A program made the position numbers and the translations under genes. Positions 1-7,870 of a DNA stretch of 64,000 nucleotides are shown here, one piece after another (the first letter of the stretch is position 1; every line of letters begins with the position of its first letter). The notes beneath the pieces were generated by a model that did no database searches, was not told where the DNA came from, and saw only the letters and a list, made by a program, of their open reading frames with translations. The stretch is from Betaproteobacteria bacterium (GTDB lineage: Bacteria; Pseudomonadota; Gammaproteobacteria; Burkholderiales; Rhodocyclaceae). Location of the stretch: assembly GCA_016709965.1 (NCBI GenBank), contig JADJLT010000001.1, forward strand, positions 804,501 to 868,500. The letters are read 5' to 3'.

Positions 1-45
1 CAGAATCACTTGACCGGAAATGCCCTTGGCGATTTGTTGATTCAT
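1..45 (-). CDS. Partial small protein, 5' end only
   Basis: Only the first 15 codons (starting MNQQIAKGISGQ) are in the window; the gene runs off the left edge. The ATG has a good ribosome site (AGGAGA, 6 bases upstream) and overlaps the TGA of the upstream reading frame as AATGA, so translation is probably coupled to it. I do not recognise the protein from this fragment. Confidence 0.5.
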   Translation of the reverse strand, partial: MNQQIAKGISGQVIL

Positions 46-284
46 TTTATTCTCCTGCTCAGGCCAAGCGCCTTGCCCAGCCTTGGTTGGCCATATTTTT
101 GGTGAAAGCGGGCAACTAGTCGGACTCCGCTCATTGGTGCGATGCCCATTTTTTGTCGCGCCAATCCGGACACGACTTGTTGCGGCGGGGGCTTGGAGTC
201 CGGCAGCCCCTTGCCTACCAAGGCTGGCGCCAGAGCTTCTGCGGGTTTGAAGCTATCGACCATCGAACCGGTAATCAGGATCAT
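42..284 (-). CDS. Small protein of unknown function, 80 aa
   Basis: An 80-codon frame starting MILITGSMVDSF and ending LSRRIK. It begins at an ATGA overlap with the stop of the frame before it and ends in another ATGA overlap with the frame after it, which is the main reason to believe it. It is basic, has a short proline run (KPPPQQ) near residue 31, and shows no signal peptide or membrane segment. I do not recognise a family. The three coupled frames look like the end of a compact operon of small proteins; phage, plasmid or integrated-element origin is possible but unproven. Confidence 0.35.
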   Translation of the reverse strand: MILITGSMVDSFKPAEALAPALVGKGLPDSKPPPQQVVSGLARQKMGIAPMSGVRLVARFHQKYGQPRLGKALGLSRRIK

Positions 285-439
285 GGCATCGTCTCCTTGG
301 TCAGCGCCTGTTCTGCGTTGAAGCCCATGGTCTGAATCAGCACGCCGATCACTGCCACGGCATTGTAGAAGATCGCTGGCGTCAAACAAATGTTGATCCA
401 TTGGCCCGTCGCAAGGCTTGCCAAAACAACCGGGAGCAC
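281..439 (-). CDS. Small membrane peptide, possibly a 3' remnant
   Basis: A 52-residue frame with two hydrophobic segments (about residues 1-11 and 16-36). The only reasonable start is a GTG at 439; the same frame is closed by a TAG four codons plus a little further upstream, so this is either a short membrane peptide or the surviving 3' end of a longer gene. Its TGA overlaps the next ATG (ATGA). No family recognised. Confidence 0.3.
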   Translation of the reverse strand: MLPVVLASLATGQWINICLTPAIFYNAVAVIGVLIQTMGFNAEQALTKETMP

Positions 440-927
440 GAGAAATGCGATGGCCGGATTCCTCTATTTATTTCGCATTCCCTCCGGAGTTTCTCCCGAT
501 TACTGGGGAACTTCACTGATGTCGTAATTCTCCGCTTTGGCACCGGCAAGTCTGTGCGATACCCCACATAACTGGAATATCCTTCTGGCCTGAATGTTGA
601 CCGAATCCTGGTGAGAGCCACTCCTGCCGCTCGAGCGTTATGCTTTGAAATTCGGGAGAGTGCCCCCTGAAATAGAGGTCGTGACGGCCATGGCGCAGAA
701 CCTGTTGAGCATGAAGCGGCGTACACCTGGCTTCAATACAGGGAAATAGACTAATGATCTCAACGACACCGATCGCGTGTTATCTCAAAGCCGGACAACA
801 GGTGATTGCTATTCACTACACAACATTGATAAAAACAAGAAATGCCACCGCCAGATACCCCTCACGACTTGTGCACCCCACGAATACTGTATAAACTACT
901 GTATATCGTATCACCGGGGAGACCGCC
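440..927. other. Intergenic region with direct repeats before the SRAP gene
   Basis: No convincing gene. Frames on both strands lack start signals and coding character. The right end is AT-rich and carries two direct copies of TACTGTAT (885-892 and 897-904) about 25 bases before the next ATG. They resemble LexA half-sites (CTGT) but are in the same orientation, not inverted. Confidence 0.5.
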
Positions 928-1572
928 ATGTGCGAATGCTACGAACTCAATGCAAAAGCCAGCGCGCTGAACAGGCGCTTCCCGCTGCTTCGGCTTGCTC
1001 AGGCAGACATGCCCCGTTCGTTTGAAATGCACCCGACTGATCCGGTATTGATGATTACTTCGACTGGTAGCGGCCATATGGGCAGCACGGCTCGCTGGGG
1101 GCTGGTTGGCAGTTTTCTCGACCATGAGCCGCGCAACCCGCTTATCACCTTGCCCGGTGTAGCTCTCTCCTGCCGGCCGTTCTACAGCAAAATTCTCAAA
1201 AGAAACCGCTGCCTGATCCCCGCCACGGCCTTTCATGCATGGCAACACTTGGCAAATGGCGCGCAGAAAATGCGGATCAGCGGACCCTGTGGTGAATTGA
1301 TGATGTTCGCCGGCATTTTCGACCACCACCCACTGGCGGGAACCACTTGCGCCATTTTGACCAGCGGCGCCAATGCCGCCGTTGGTGCAATTCAAGAGCG
1401 CATGCCGATCATTCTTGAGCAGGAAGTGTGTAATTTCTGGCTGGGCGAACACGCGGATTTTCCGGACGCTGAATTCGAGGCGGTGCTGAATGCCCCTTCT
1501 CAATACAGACTGAAGATTGAGCCGGTGATCGAGGAGGCGCCCTCACCTCAGTTGGCACTGGCGTTCACCTAG
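928..1572 (+). CDS. SRAP (YedK/HMCES) family protein, degenerate active site
   Basis: 214 residues. SRAP proteins shield abasic sites in single-stranded DNA by a covalent link to Cys2. Here Cys2 is present (MCEC), as are the family landmarks RWGL (residues about 53-56), CLIPA and RMPIIL. In YedK the other catalytic residues are Asn75 (NAR), Glu105 (FEW) and His160 (HDRRP); at the corresponding places this protein has SCR, FHAW and QERMP, so Asn, Glu and His all appear replaced. It may bind DNA or cross-link without normal turnover, or be decaying. The start is preceded by GGGGAGA. The gene stands alone, with AT-rich direct repeats upstream. Confidence 0.75.
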   Translation: MCECYELNAKASALNRRFPLLRLAQADMPRSFEMHPTDPVLMITSTGSGHMGSTARWGLVGSFLDHEPRNPLITLPGVALSCRPFYSKILKRNRCLIPATAFHAWQHLANGAQKMRISGPCGELMMFAGIFDHHPLAGTTCAILTSGANAAVGAIQERMPIILEQEVCNFWLGEHADFPDAEFEAVLNAPSQYRLKIEPVIEEAPSPQLALAFT

Positions 1573-1689
1573 CCGCTTCTTGCTGCAGTGCAAGATTCGG
1601 AGCGCCAAGGCTGAAAAAATTCAGTATGCTAAGTGTGATTTCGCTGCGCTAAGGCAGCACTCATTTCACCAAGCAACCAAGGTCACGAC

Positions 1690-2097
1690 ATGTTCGACAA
1701 TCTTGCAGGGTTTTTCATCCAATGGGGCATCACCTCCTTATGCCTGTGGGTGGCGAGCCTGGTATTTACGGGTATACGTTTTTCCAGCACCTCGTCACTG
1801 ATCGTCTCGGCGCTGCTCCTCGGTTTTGCCAATGCCGTGCTGCGGCCACTGCTGGTCTTTCTGACTCTGCCTTTAACACTGGTGACACTGGGCTTTTTCC
1901 TGCTTGTCATCAACGCGCTGATGCTGTTGCTGGTGGCCAAGGTGGTCAGCGGTTTTCAGATTTCCGGCTTCTGGACGGCCTTTTTTGCCAGCATGTTCAT
2001 CTCGATTTTGAGCATGGCACTGGGAACACTGGCGCCGAATTCGGAGATGACGATCTACCGCCTGCCGGAGCAGCCGGGACAGAGAATCTCCATTTAG
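1690..2097 (+). CDS. Phage holin 4 superfamily / YvlD-like membrane protein
   Basis: 135 residues with four hydrophobic segments (about 5-25, 33-52, 56-83, 90-112) and the family pattern GFANAVLRPLLVFLTLPLT, typical of small four-helix inner-membrane proteins of the YvlD/holin-4 superfamily. Function in bacteria is unknown; they are not lysis holins in this context since no lysin is nearby. It is followed 9 bases later by nudC on the same strand, so co-transcription is likely. Confidence 0.75.
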   Translation: MFDNLAGFFIQWGITSLCLWVASLVFTGIRFSSTSSLIVSALLLGFANAVLRPLLVFLTLPLTLVTLGFFLLVINALMLLLVAKVVSGFQISGFWTAFFASMFISILSMALGTLAPNSEMTIYRLPEQPGQRISI

Positions 2098-2106
2098 CCC
2101 CTCGCC

Positions 2107-2886
2107 ATGAATCAACCCGCTTATTGGATTCTGCGCGCCGAGCATCGGCTGCTGACCGTCGCCGGGAGCGATACCGATGCCGTCTTCCCGTCTGGCCTGG
2201 CTGCGGAATTCGGCCACCCGGAAAGAGCCTTGAGCGTTGGCGAGCTGAATGGCCTGCCCTGCTATGCGGCCGATGTCGAGTATTTCCCCGAACTTGCCGC
2301 GGGCGTCGCCATGCCACTGCGCGCCATTTTCCAGCTGGCTGGCGCCGATATTTTTGCGCTGGCCGGGCGCGCCACGCAGTTGCTGGACTGGCAGAACAAC
2401 CATCGCTTTTGCGGCCGGTGCGGCACACCGACGGCCATGAAAGCCGGTGAACTGGCGATGCAGTGCCCCGCTTGCGGCCTGCTCGCTTACCCGCGCATTT
2501 CTCCAGCCGTCATGGTTCTGGTGCGCGACGGTGACAAGCTGTTGCTCGGCCGCAGCCCGCATTTCAAGCCGGGCGTATTCAGCGCCCTGGCCGGCTTTGT
2601 CGAGCCGGGCGAAACGCTGGAGGAATGCGCCGCCCGCGAAGTCCGCGAAGAAGTCGGTGTTGAAATCTGCAACCTCCGTTATTTCAACAGCCAGCCCTGG
2701 CCTTTCCCCAATTCGCTGATGATTGCCTTCTTTGCCGACTATGCCGGCGGAGAGGTCACGCCGGATACCAGGGAGATTGAGGCCGCCGGGTGGTTCGCCA
2801 TCGACGCCCTGCCCATCCTGCCGGAGCCGATCAGCATTTCGCGCCGATTGATCGAGGCTGCCTTGCAAGCGCAGGAGAAATTTTGA
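2107..2886 (+). CDS. nudC: NAD(H) pyrophosphatase NudC (also mRNA NAD decapping)
   Basis: 259 residues. Zinc-ribbon cysteines at 102, 105, 120 and 123, then a Nudix box at about 163-185 (G-x5-E-x7-REVREEVG) and the NADH-pyrophosphatase signature SQPWPFP at 195-201. Family members hydrolyse NADH/NAD to NMN(H) and AMP and remove NAD caps from RNA in the cytoplasm. Length and domain order are standard. The last three codons and the TGA fall inside a copy of the dispersed repeat (2877-2917), so the natural C terminus may have been rewritten by that element. Confidence 0.92.
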   Translation: MNQPAYWILRAEHRLLTVAGSDTDAVFPSGLAAEFGHPERALSVGELNGLPCYAADVEYFPELAAGVAMPLRAIFQLAGADIFALAGRATQLLDWQNNHRFCGRCGTPTAMKAGELAMQCPACGLLAYPRISPAVMVLVRDGDKLLLGRSPHFKPGVFSALAGFVEPGETLEECAAREVREEVGVEICNLRYFNSQPWPFPNSLMIAFFADYAGGEVTPDTREIEAAGWFAIDALPILPEPISISRRLIEAALQAQEKF

Positions 2887-2917
2887 TATTCTGCCGTTTT
2901 TTCCGGTTGACCGCAGC
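2877..2917 (+). repeat. Dispersed repeat, copy 1
   Basis: Copy of the GGTTGACCG repeat. Core TTTTTCCGGTTGACCGCAGC at 2898-2917, preceded by GAAATTTTGATATTCTGCCG. It supplies the stop codon of nudC and lies before a 170-bp spacer with no gene. Confidence 0.8.
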
Positions 2918-3090
2918 ACAGTCTTTTTCCCTGTCGAACGTCGACATATCACTGTTTCAGCGCGTCAAAAAGACAACCGGCAACCGACTCATTCAATGAT
3001 TCCGGCCCCAGCATCCCTGCAGCCTTCCTTCATGCCTCACCGCACCAACCTCTGTGCGACGGCACATGCAACCGACTCGAAAATACCAAA

Positions 3091-3909
3091 ATGAAACAAC
3101 GAAAAATCAAGCTCCACCGCCATCCCACGGCTCATCCTGAAGCGCGAGCCAACCTGCTTTTCGTGCATGGCGGCTACGTCGATTCAAGCTGTTGGCAACA
3201 TTATTTCATCCCGTTTTTCCAGGAGCAGGGTTACGACTGCTATGCCGTCGACCTCGCCGGCCATGGCGCCAGCGAAGGCCGGGAGCACATCGATGATTTC
3301 GGGATAGCCGACTATGCGGCAGATGTGGCGCACGCGATGGCCCAGATCGACGGGCCGACCATCGTGATCGGGCACTCGATGGGCACCATGGTTCTGGAGC
3401 GCTATCTCGAAACCGGCGACGCCGTTGCGGCCGCATTTCTCGCGCCTGTTCCACCCACCGGCACGCTACCCAGCGCCATCAGCCTGACGACGCGTTTTCC
3501 CGGCTTTCTGCAAGCCATTGAACGCGTCCTTGACGGGCAGCGCTCCGACGAAATTGAAGAAGTGCTGACGCGTGTCTATTTCGCCAAGGACATGTCCGTA
3601 CGTGAAGCCAGACGCTTCATGAATTTCGTCGTTCCTGAATCACAGAAAGCCATCGCAGAAATGGCCACGGCCTTGATGGTGCGCCCGAAATCGCGCCGCA
3701 AATTGCCGGTGGTCGTCATGGGCGGCGAGGAAGACGCCGTGTTTTCGAGTTCAATGCTGTATTTCTCCGCCGTGCCGTGGCGGGGTGAAGTGCGACGCCT
3801 GCCGAATCTGGGGCACGTGCTTATGCTGGATACCCAATGGCAGTCTGCAGCAGACAGTCTGCTCGAATGGATGGAAAAACTGGAAATCGTCAGCAGCTGC
3901 AGTGCCTGA
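3091..3909 (+). CDS. Alpha/beta hydrolase
   Basis: 272 residues with the canonical fold markers: oxyanion segment FVHGG (24-28), nucleophile elbow GHSMG (Ser96), a late Asp in the GGEEDAVF segment and a final His in NLGHVLML. The N terminus resembles serine-aminopeptidase/monoglyceride-lipase type hydrolases. No signal peptide, so cytoplasmic. Substrate cannot be told from sequence. Isolated gene followed by a strong terminator. Confidence 0.8.
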   Translation: MKQRKIKLHRHPTAHPEARANLLFVHGGYVDSSCWQHYFIPFFQEQGYDCYAVDLAGHGASEGREHIDDFGIADYAADVAHAMAQIDGPTIVIGHSMGTMVLERYLETGDAVAAAFLAPVPPTGTLPSAISLTTRFPGFLQAIERVLDGQRSDEIEEVLTRVYFAKDMSVREARRFMNFVVPESQKAIAEMATALMVRPKSRRKLPVVVMGGEEDAVFSSSMLYFSAVPWRGEVRRLPNLGHVLMLDTQWQSAADSLLEWMEKLEIVSSCSA

Positions 3910-3932
3910 CATCGTCATCTACGGCCGGCGCA

Positions 3933-3969
3933 GGCCCGGCATGGCCAAAAATAGTTCGCCATGCCGGGC
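3933..3969. terminator. Perfect 12-bp inverted repeat after hydrolase gene
   Basis: GCCCGGCATGGC, 13-base loop, GCCATGCCGGGC. There is no long T run, so it is a strong hairpin and only a probable terminator. Confidence 0.6.
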
Positions 3970-4066
3970 AGAGTCCGACCGATTCCAATTGCTAACGCGT
4001 CGCAATTGCAAAAACTTGTCCTGGATCATCTGGCCGAGGGAAAATCCGGCGTAAAGTAGCGTTTGG

Positions 4067-4082
4067 CTCGGCATATGCCGAG
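4067..4082. promoter_or_regulatory. 16-bp perfect palindrome upstream of feoB
   Basis: CTCGGCATATGCCGAG, 30 bases before the feoB start. It does not resemble a Fur box. Its position suggests an operator for a metal-sensing repressor of the feo genes, or a stem in the leader RNA. Confidence 0.45.
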
Positions 4083-4111
4083 TATTGAGTAACACCTGAA
4101 GCCCTTAGAAC

Positions 4112-6061
4112 GTGACCACTCCTTCCCCTGCCGCCAATGCCATCCTGCTCGTCGGGCACCCTAACGTCGGCAAATCAGTCCTCTTTCATCGCCTGACCGG
4201 CGCCTACGTTAATGTTTCGAATTACCCCGGGACCACTGTCGAAGTAACCCGGGCCAGCGCCCGTTTCGACCGAGAGGCGATGCTGCTCGACACACCCGGC
4301 GTGCTCGCCCTGCCTTCGCGCAGCGACGACGAACGGGCGACCATGCAAGCCCTGCTCAACGAGTCGTCGCGCTGCCTTGTGCAAGTCGGCGACGCCAAGA
4401 ATCTGCGCCGCACCTTGACGCTGACGGCGCTGCTGGCTGAACTCGGCGTGCCCATGGTGCTGGCGCTCAACATGCACGACGAAGCAGCGGCCCGCGGCGT
4501 CATGGTCGACATTCCCGCACTCGCCGAAGAACTGGGTATCCCGGTCCTCGCCACCGTTGCCACCGGTGGCGAAGGCATTGGCGAACTGACTAGCGGCATG
4601 ACCCACGCCCGCCGCGCCGAAGCGCTGCTGCGCTACGACCCGGAGATCGAGGCCGACATCAAGCGCGTCGCCGACGCCATTACCCGCCTGGCGCCGCATC
4701 CGTTACTGGCCGCCCGTGGACTGGCCATTCTGTACATGGGCGGCGATTCGGTCGTCGCCGACTGGCTGGCCGAGCACGCCGGCGACAATCTGGCCCAGAT
4801 CGAAGCCCTGCGCCAGGCCGCGTCAGACCGCGCCGACGGTGATCTCCCCGCCCTGCTGGCACGCGAACGCACTGAAGCGGCCGATGCGTTGGCGACCAGC
4901 GTCATCCAGCGCGCGCTCAAGAGCAGCCCCTTGTTGTCACAGCGCATGGGGCAGTATGTCGTGCATCCGGTCTGGGGCATCCCCATCCTGCTCGCCGTAC
5001 TGTATGCGGTCTATCAGTTCGTCGGCGTCTTTGGCGCCACGACGCTGGTCGGCCTGATGGAGAAAGACCTTTTCGAAGGGATTCTGAACCCGGCTTTTAG
5101 CGATTTCGTCACCGCCACGATCAGCCCGGTCTGGCTGCAGGAATTGCTGGTCGGCCAATACGGCTTGTGGACCATGGGCATGACCTACGCGCTGGCGCTC
5201 ATCCTGCCCATTGTCAGCACGTTCTTCTTTGCCTTCGGCATCCTTGAGGATTCCGGCTATCTGCCGCGACTCACCGTGATCGCCAACCGGCTGTTTGCCA
5301 TGATCGGACTGAACGGCCGTGCCGTGCTGCCAATGGTTCTCGGGCTCGGCTGCGTGACCATGGCGACGCTCACCACGCGCATTCTGCACAGCCGTCGCGA
5401 ACGGCTGATCACCATTTTCCTGCTCGCACTGGCCATTCCCTGCTCGGCGCAATTGGGCGTGGTCCTTGGCATGCTCGGCGGGGTATCGTTCTCTGCCGTG
5501 CTCATCTGGGTGCTGGCCATGGTCGGCGTTCTGCTCCTGGCCGGCTTTCTTGCGGCCAAACTGATCCCCGGCCGCCGCATCCCGCTGGTCACCGAACTGC
5601 CGCCGATGCGCCTGCCGATCATCGCCAACGTGATGAAAAAGACCGGTGGCCGGCTCAAATGGTATCTAGTCGAAGTCATCCCCCTCTTCCTGCTCGGTAC
5701 CTTCATCATGTACGCGATGGACAAGAGCGGCGTACTGCCGGCCATCATCGAAGCCGGTGAGCCGCTGGTATCGGGCTGGCTCGGATTGCCGAAGGAAGCC
5801 TCCGCGGCTTTCGTCATGGGCTTCCTGCGTCGTGATTTCGGCGCCACCGGCCTGTTTGCGATGGCCCATACGCTGAGCCCGATCCAGGCGGTGGTCGGCA
5901 TGATCACCATCACCCTGTTCGTTCCCTGCTTTGCCAGCCTGATGATGATGGTCAAGGAACAGGGCAGCAAGGTTGCACTCGCCATGGTGGCCGTGATTGT
6001 GCCCTTCGCCTTCCTTATCGGCGGGCTGTTCAATATCGCGCTGCGCGCCCTCTGGTCATGA
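4112..6061 (+). CDS. feoB: Ferrous iron transporter FeoB
   Basis: 649 residues starting at GTG. N-terminal G domain: G1 GHPNVGKS (15-22), switch PGTTVE (39-44), G3 DTPG (60-63), G4 NMHD (120-123); then the helical GDI-like segment and a membrane domain with two gate repeats (residues from about 290 on, including LPMVLGLGC and RRDFGATG). FeoB imports Fe(II) across the inner membrane. It is shorter than the E. coli protein (773) but within the family range. The stop overlaps the feoA start (ATGA). Upstream palindrome at 4067-4082 may control it. Confidence 0.93.
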   Translation: MTTPSPAANAILLVGHPNVGKSVLFHRLTGAYVNVSNYPGTTVEVTRASARFDREAMLLDTPGVLALPSRSDDERATMQALLNESSRCLVQVGDAKNLRRTLTLTALLAELGVPMVLALNMHDEAAARGVMVDIPALAEELGIPVLATVATGGEGIGELTSGMTHARRAEALLRYDPEIEADIKRVADAITRLAPHPLLAARGLAILYMGGDSVVADWLAEHAGDNLAQIEALRQAASDRADGDLPALLARERTEAADALATSVIQRALKSSPLLSQRMGQYVVHPVWGIPILLAVLYAVYQFVGVFGATTLVGLMEKDLFEGILNPAFSDFVTATISPVWLQELLVGQYGLWTMGMTYALALILPIVSTFFFAFGILEDSGYLPRLTVIANRLFAMIGLNGRAVLPMVLGLGCVTMATLTTRILHSRRERLITIFLLALAIPCSAQLGVVLGMLGGVSFSAVLIWVLAMVGVLLLAGFLAAKLIPGRRIPLVTELPPMRLPIIANVMKKTGGRLKWYLVEVIPLFLLGTFIMYAMDKSGVLPAIIEAGEPLVSGWLGLPKEASAAFVMGFLRRDFGATGLFAMAHTLSPIQAVVGMITITLFVPCFASLMMMVKEQGSKVALAMVAVIVPFAFLIGGLFNIALRALWS

Positions 6062-6315
6062 GCCCCGCCCACGAAGTCCGCCTGCCTCTCGCCTTCATTC
6101 CGCCCGGTACCGAGGTTCGCCTGGCCGCGCTGGGCGATGAAATCGACCCGCTCCAGCGCGAGCAGCTGACCGCCTACGGACTGGCGACCAATCGTCCGCT
6201 CCGGGTGCTGCAACAACGACCAATGACCGTGATTCTCGCCGACGAGGTTGAACTGGCCCTCGAGCATGCGGTCGCACGCTATATCTGGGTGGAAAAGCTG
6301 GCCCCGGGCGCCTAA
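6058..6315 (+). CDS. feoA: FeoA-domain protein
   Basis: 85 residues, SH3-like FeoA domain: PPGTEVRLAALGDE near the N terminus and LADEVELALEHAVARYIWVE at the end. FeoA works with FeoB at the cytoplasmic face. Here feoA follows feoB, the reverse of the E. coli order, and overlaps it by four bases. The domain is divergent, so the assignment rests partly on position. Confidence 0.8.
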   Translation: MSPAHEVRLPLAFIPPGTEVRLAALGDEIDPLQREQLTAYGLATNRPLRVLQQRPMTVILADEVELALEHAVARYIWVEKLAPGA

Positions 6316-6385
6316 AATAGGCGCTCAGGCAAGCCAGCCAATTTCGCCAGCCAGCCGTAACTTTCAACCATCCAGGGAGTACGCA

Positions 6386-6871
6386 ATGAAGGGCGACAAG
6401 AAAATAATCGACATCCTCAACGAGCTGTTGGCCGGTGAGCTGACCGCTGTCGATCAATACCTGATCCACGGCGAAATGTACGCCGACATGGGTTTCCAGA
6501 GCCTTGCCGACAAGGCGATTCACGAATCCGAGCACGAGCTGACCCACGCCCGCGCGCTGATCCAGCGCATTCTGTTCCTCGAAGGCACGCCAAATCTGGC
6601 CAAGCGCGAAGCCCTCAAAGTCGGCAAGAACGTCCCGGACATGCTTAAATCCGACCTTTCCGTTGAATACAAGGTGGTCGGCGACCTCAAGAAAGCCATG
6701 GCCGCCTGCGAAAAGGCACAGGACTACGTCAGCCGCGACATGCTCGGCATCCAGCTTGAAGATACCGAGATGGACCACGCCTATTACCTCGAAAAGCAGC
6801 TCAAACTGATCGAACTGGTCGGCCTGCATAACTACCAGCAGAGCCAGATGGGCTCCGGCACCCCGGTTTAA
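6386..6871 (+). CDS. bfr: Bacterioferritin, ferroxidase-type subunit
   Basis: 161 residues. The di-iron ferroxidase ligands of Bfr are all present: Glu18, Glu51, His54, Glu94 and the later E-x2-H pair (Glu128, His131). Residue 52, the heme-ligating Met in classical Bfr, is Leu, so this subunit should oxidise iron but not ligate heme. The start is the ATG after CAGGGAG; longer upstream in-frame codons overlap the feoA end and are not needed. The next gene encodes the complementary subunit 12 bases downstream, so a mixed 24-mer is expected. Confidence 0.93.
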   Translation: MKGDKKIIDILNELLAGELTAVDQYLIHGEMYADMGFQSLADKAIHESEHELTHARALIQRILFLEGTPNLAKREALKVGKNVPDMLKSDLSVEYKVVGDLKKAMAACEKAQDYVSRDMLGIQLEDTEMDHAYYLEKQLKLIELVGLHNYQQSQMGSGTPV

Positions 6872-6883
6872 GGAAGAGCGACC

Positions 6884-7366
6884 ATGAAAGGCGACAAGAA
6901 AGTCATCGAAGCCCTGAACAAGGTGCTCAAGAACGAACTGACCTCGATCAACCAGTATTTCCTGCATGCCCGCATGTTCCGCAACTGGGGCCTCGAAAAG
7001 CTCAACGACTACCAGTACAAGCAGTCCATTCGCGTCATGAAGGAGGCCGACGAAATCATCGAGCGCGTACTCTTTCTGGAAGCCCTGCCCAACCTGCAAA
7101 ATCTGGGCAAGCTGATGATCGGTGAAGACGTCGTCGAGTGCCTGCAGTGCGATCTGAAATACGAACGTGAAATCCAGCGCCCCCTGCTGGTCGAATCCAT
7201 CGCCTTGTGCGAAACATTGCAGGATTACGTCAGCCGCGATCTGCTGGAAGAATTGCTCGAACACTGCGAAGAAGCCATCGACTGGCTGGAAACGCAGCAC
7301 AGCCTGATCAAGAGCGTCACTCTGCCGAATTACCTGCAGGCCTACATGGAGCCGGGCGGAGACTGA
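6884..7366 (+). CDS. bfr: Bacterioferritin, heme-binding-type subunit
   Basis: 160 residues, same family as the preceding gene. Met52 (heme ligand) is present, but Glu51 is Val, position 54 is Glu instead of His, and the late His is Ala (EEAIDWLET), so the ferroxidase centre is lost. This mirrors the two-subunit bacterioferritins known in Neisseria and some pseudomonads, where one subunit oxidises iron and the other binds heme. The pair sits directly after feoBA and is followed by an intrinsic terminator. Confidence 0.93.
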   Translation: MKGDKKVIEALNKVLKNELTSINQYFLHARMFRNWGLEKLNDYQYKQSIRVMKEADEIIERVLFLEALPNLQNLGKLMIGEDVVECLQCDLKYEREIQRPLLVESIALCETLQDYVSRDLLEELLEHCEEAIDWLETQHSLIKSVTLPNYLQAYMEPGGD

Positions 7367-7385
7367 AACCGTTCGCACTCGCAGC

Positions 7386-7414
7386 AGCCGCAGCACCTTG
7401 CTGCGGCTTTTTTT
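7386..7414 (+). terminator. Intrinsic terminator after bacterioferritin genes
   Basis: Stem AGCCGCAGCA / TGCTGCGGCT with a 3-base loop followed by six T. Canonical rho-independent form. Confidence 0.9.
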
Positions 7415-7870
7415 CGCCGTGGAGTCTCTCCCTTCACGGCAGGGCTCGTGGCCAATCGCTCAGTCATGGCCTTGTGCACCTGCAGTGCAAACTTGGTGCC
7501 CGTTCTGGCCCATTGCGGTTGGGCGCCCTGTCAATCCCGCGGTCAACACCAAAAATCGCCTGAAATCAAAATCGGGTCGCGGACACTATTGATCATTCAT
7601 CGACAAGCGCGGCGCATTCTTGCATTATTGCCAAAGGAAATCGGCCGACACCGGCGATCCCGGGCGCAACACCGTATGCTCGAAAAATGACGTTGATCGG
7701 GAAATTCAATCCTTGGCATCAAACACATTGCGGCCCACTGGAAGCATTGACGCTCAGTCCCCGCTGCTTCCAGCCATCAGGAACGATGCCGTCATCGCGC
7801 CGCAGGCCGACGCGTCACACCTTCTCGCAGAAGAAGGCGAAACCAATCAGCAAGACACCAAAGGACAATA
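7415..7870. other. Intergenic region before glutamate dehydrogenase
   Basis: About 450 bases without a supported gene. Contains the degenerate repeat copy at 7539-7575 (own entry). Short frames here lack ribosome sites and resemble nothing recognisable; the segment just before 7871 contains AAAGGACAATA, the ribosome site of the next gene. Confidence 0.5.
7539..7575 (-). repeat. Dispersed repeat, copy 2 (degenerate)
   Basis: Reads GCGGTCAACACCAAAAATCG on the plus strand, i.e. the reverse of the repeat core with two changes (GTGTTGACCGC for CGGTTGACCGC) and a degenerate AT-rich half. Confidence 0.55.

Noticed and set aside
382..726. Open frame of 114 codons at the left edge
   Set aside because: No ribosome site, no family, and it overlaps the better supported coupled small frames on the same strand.
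885..904. LexA box at the SRAP gene
   Set aside because: The two CTGT halves are direct, not inverted, so it does not meet the LexA dyad; kept only as a low-interest observation.
4067..4082. Fur box at feoB
   Set aside because: The palindrome shares no pattern with the AT-rich Fur sites seen at bfd.
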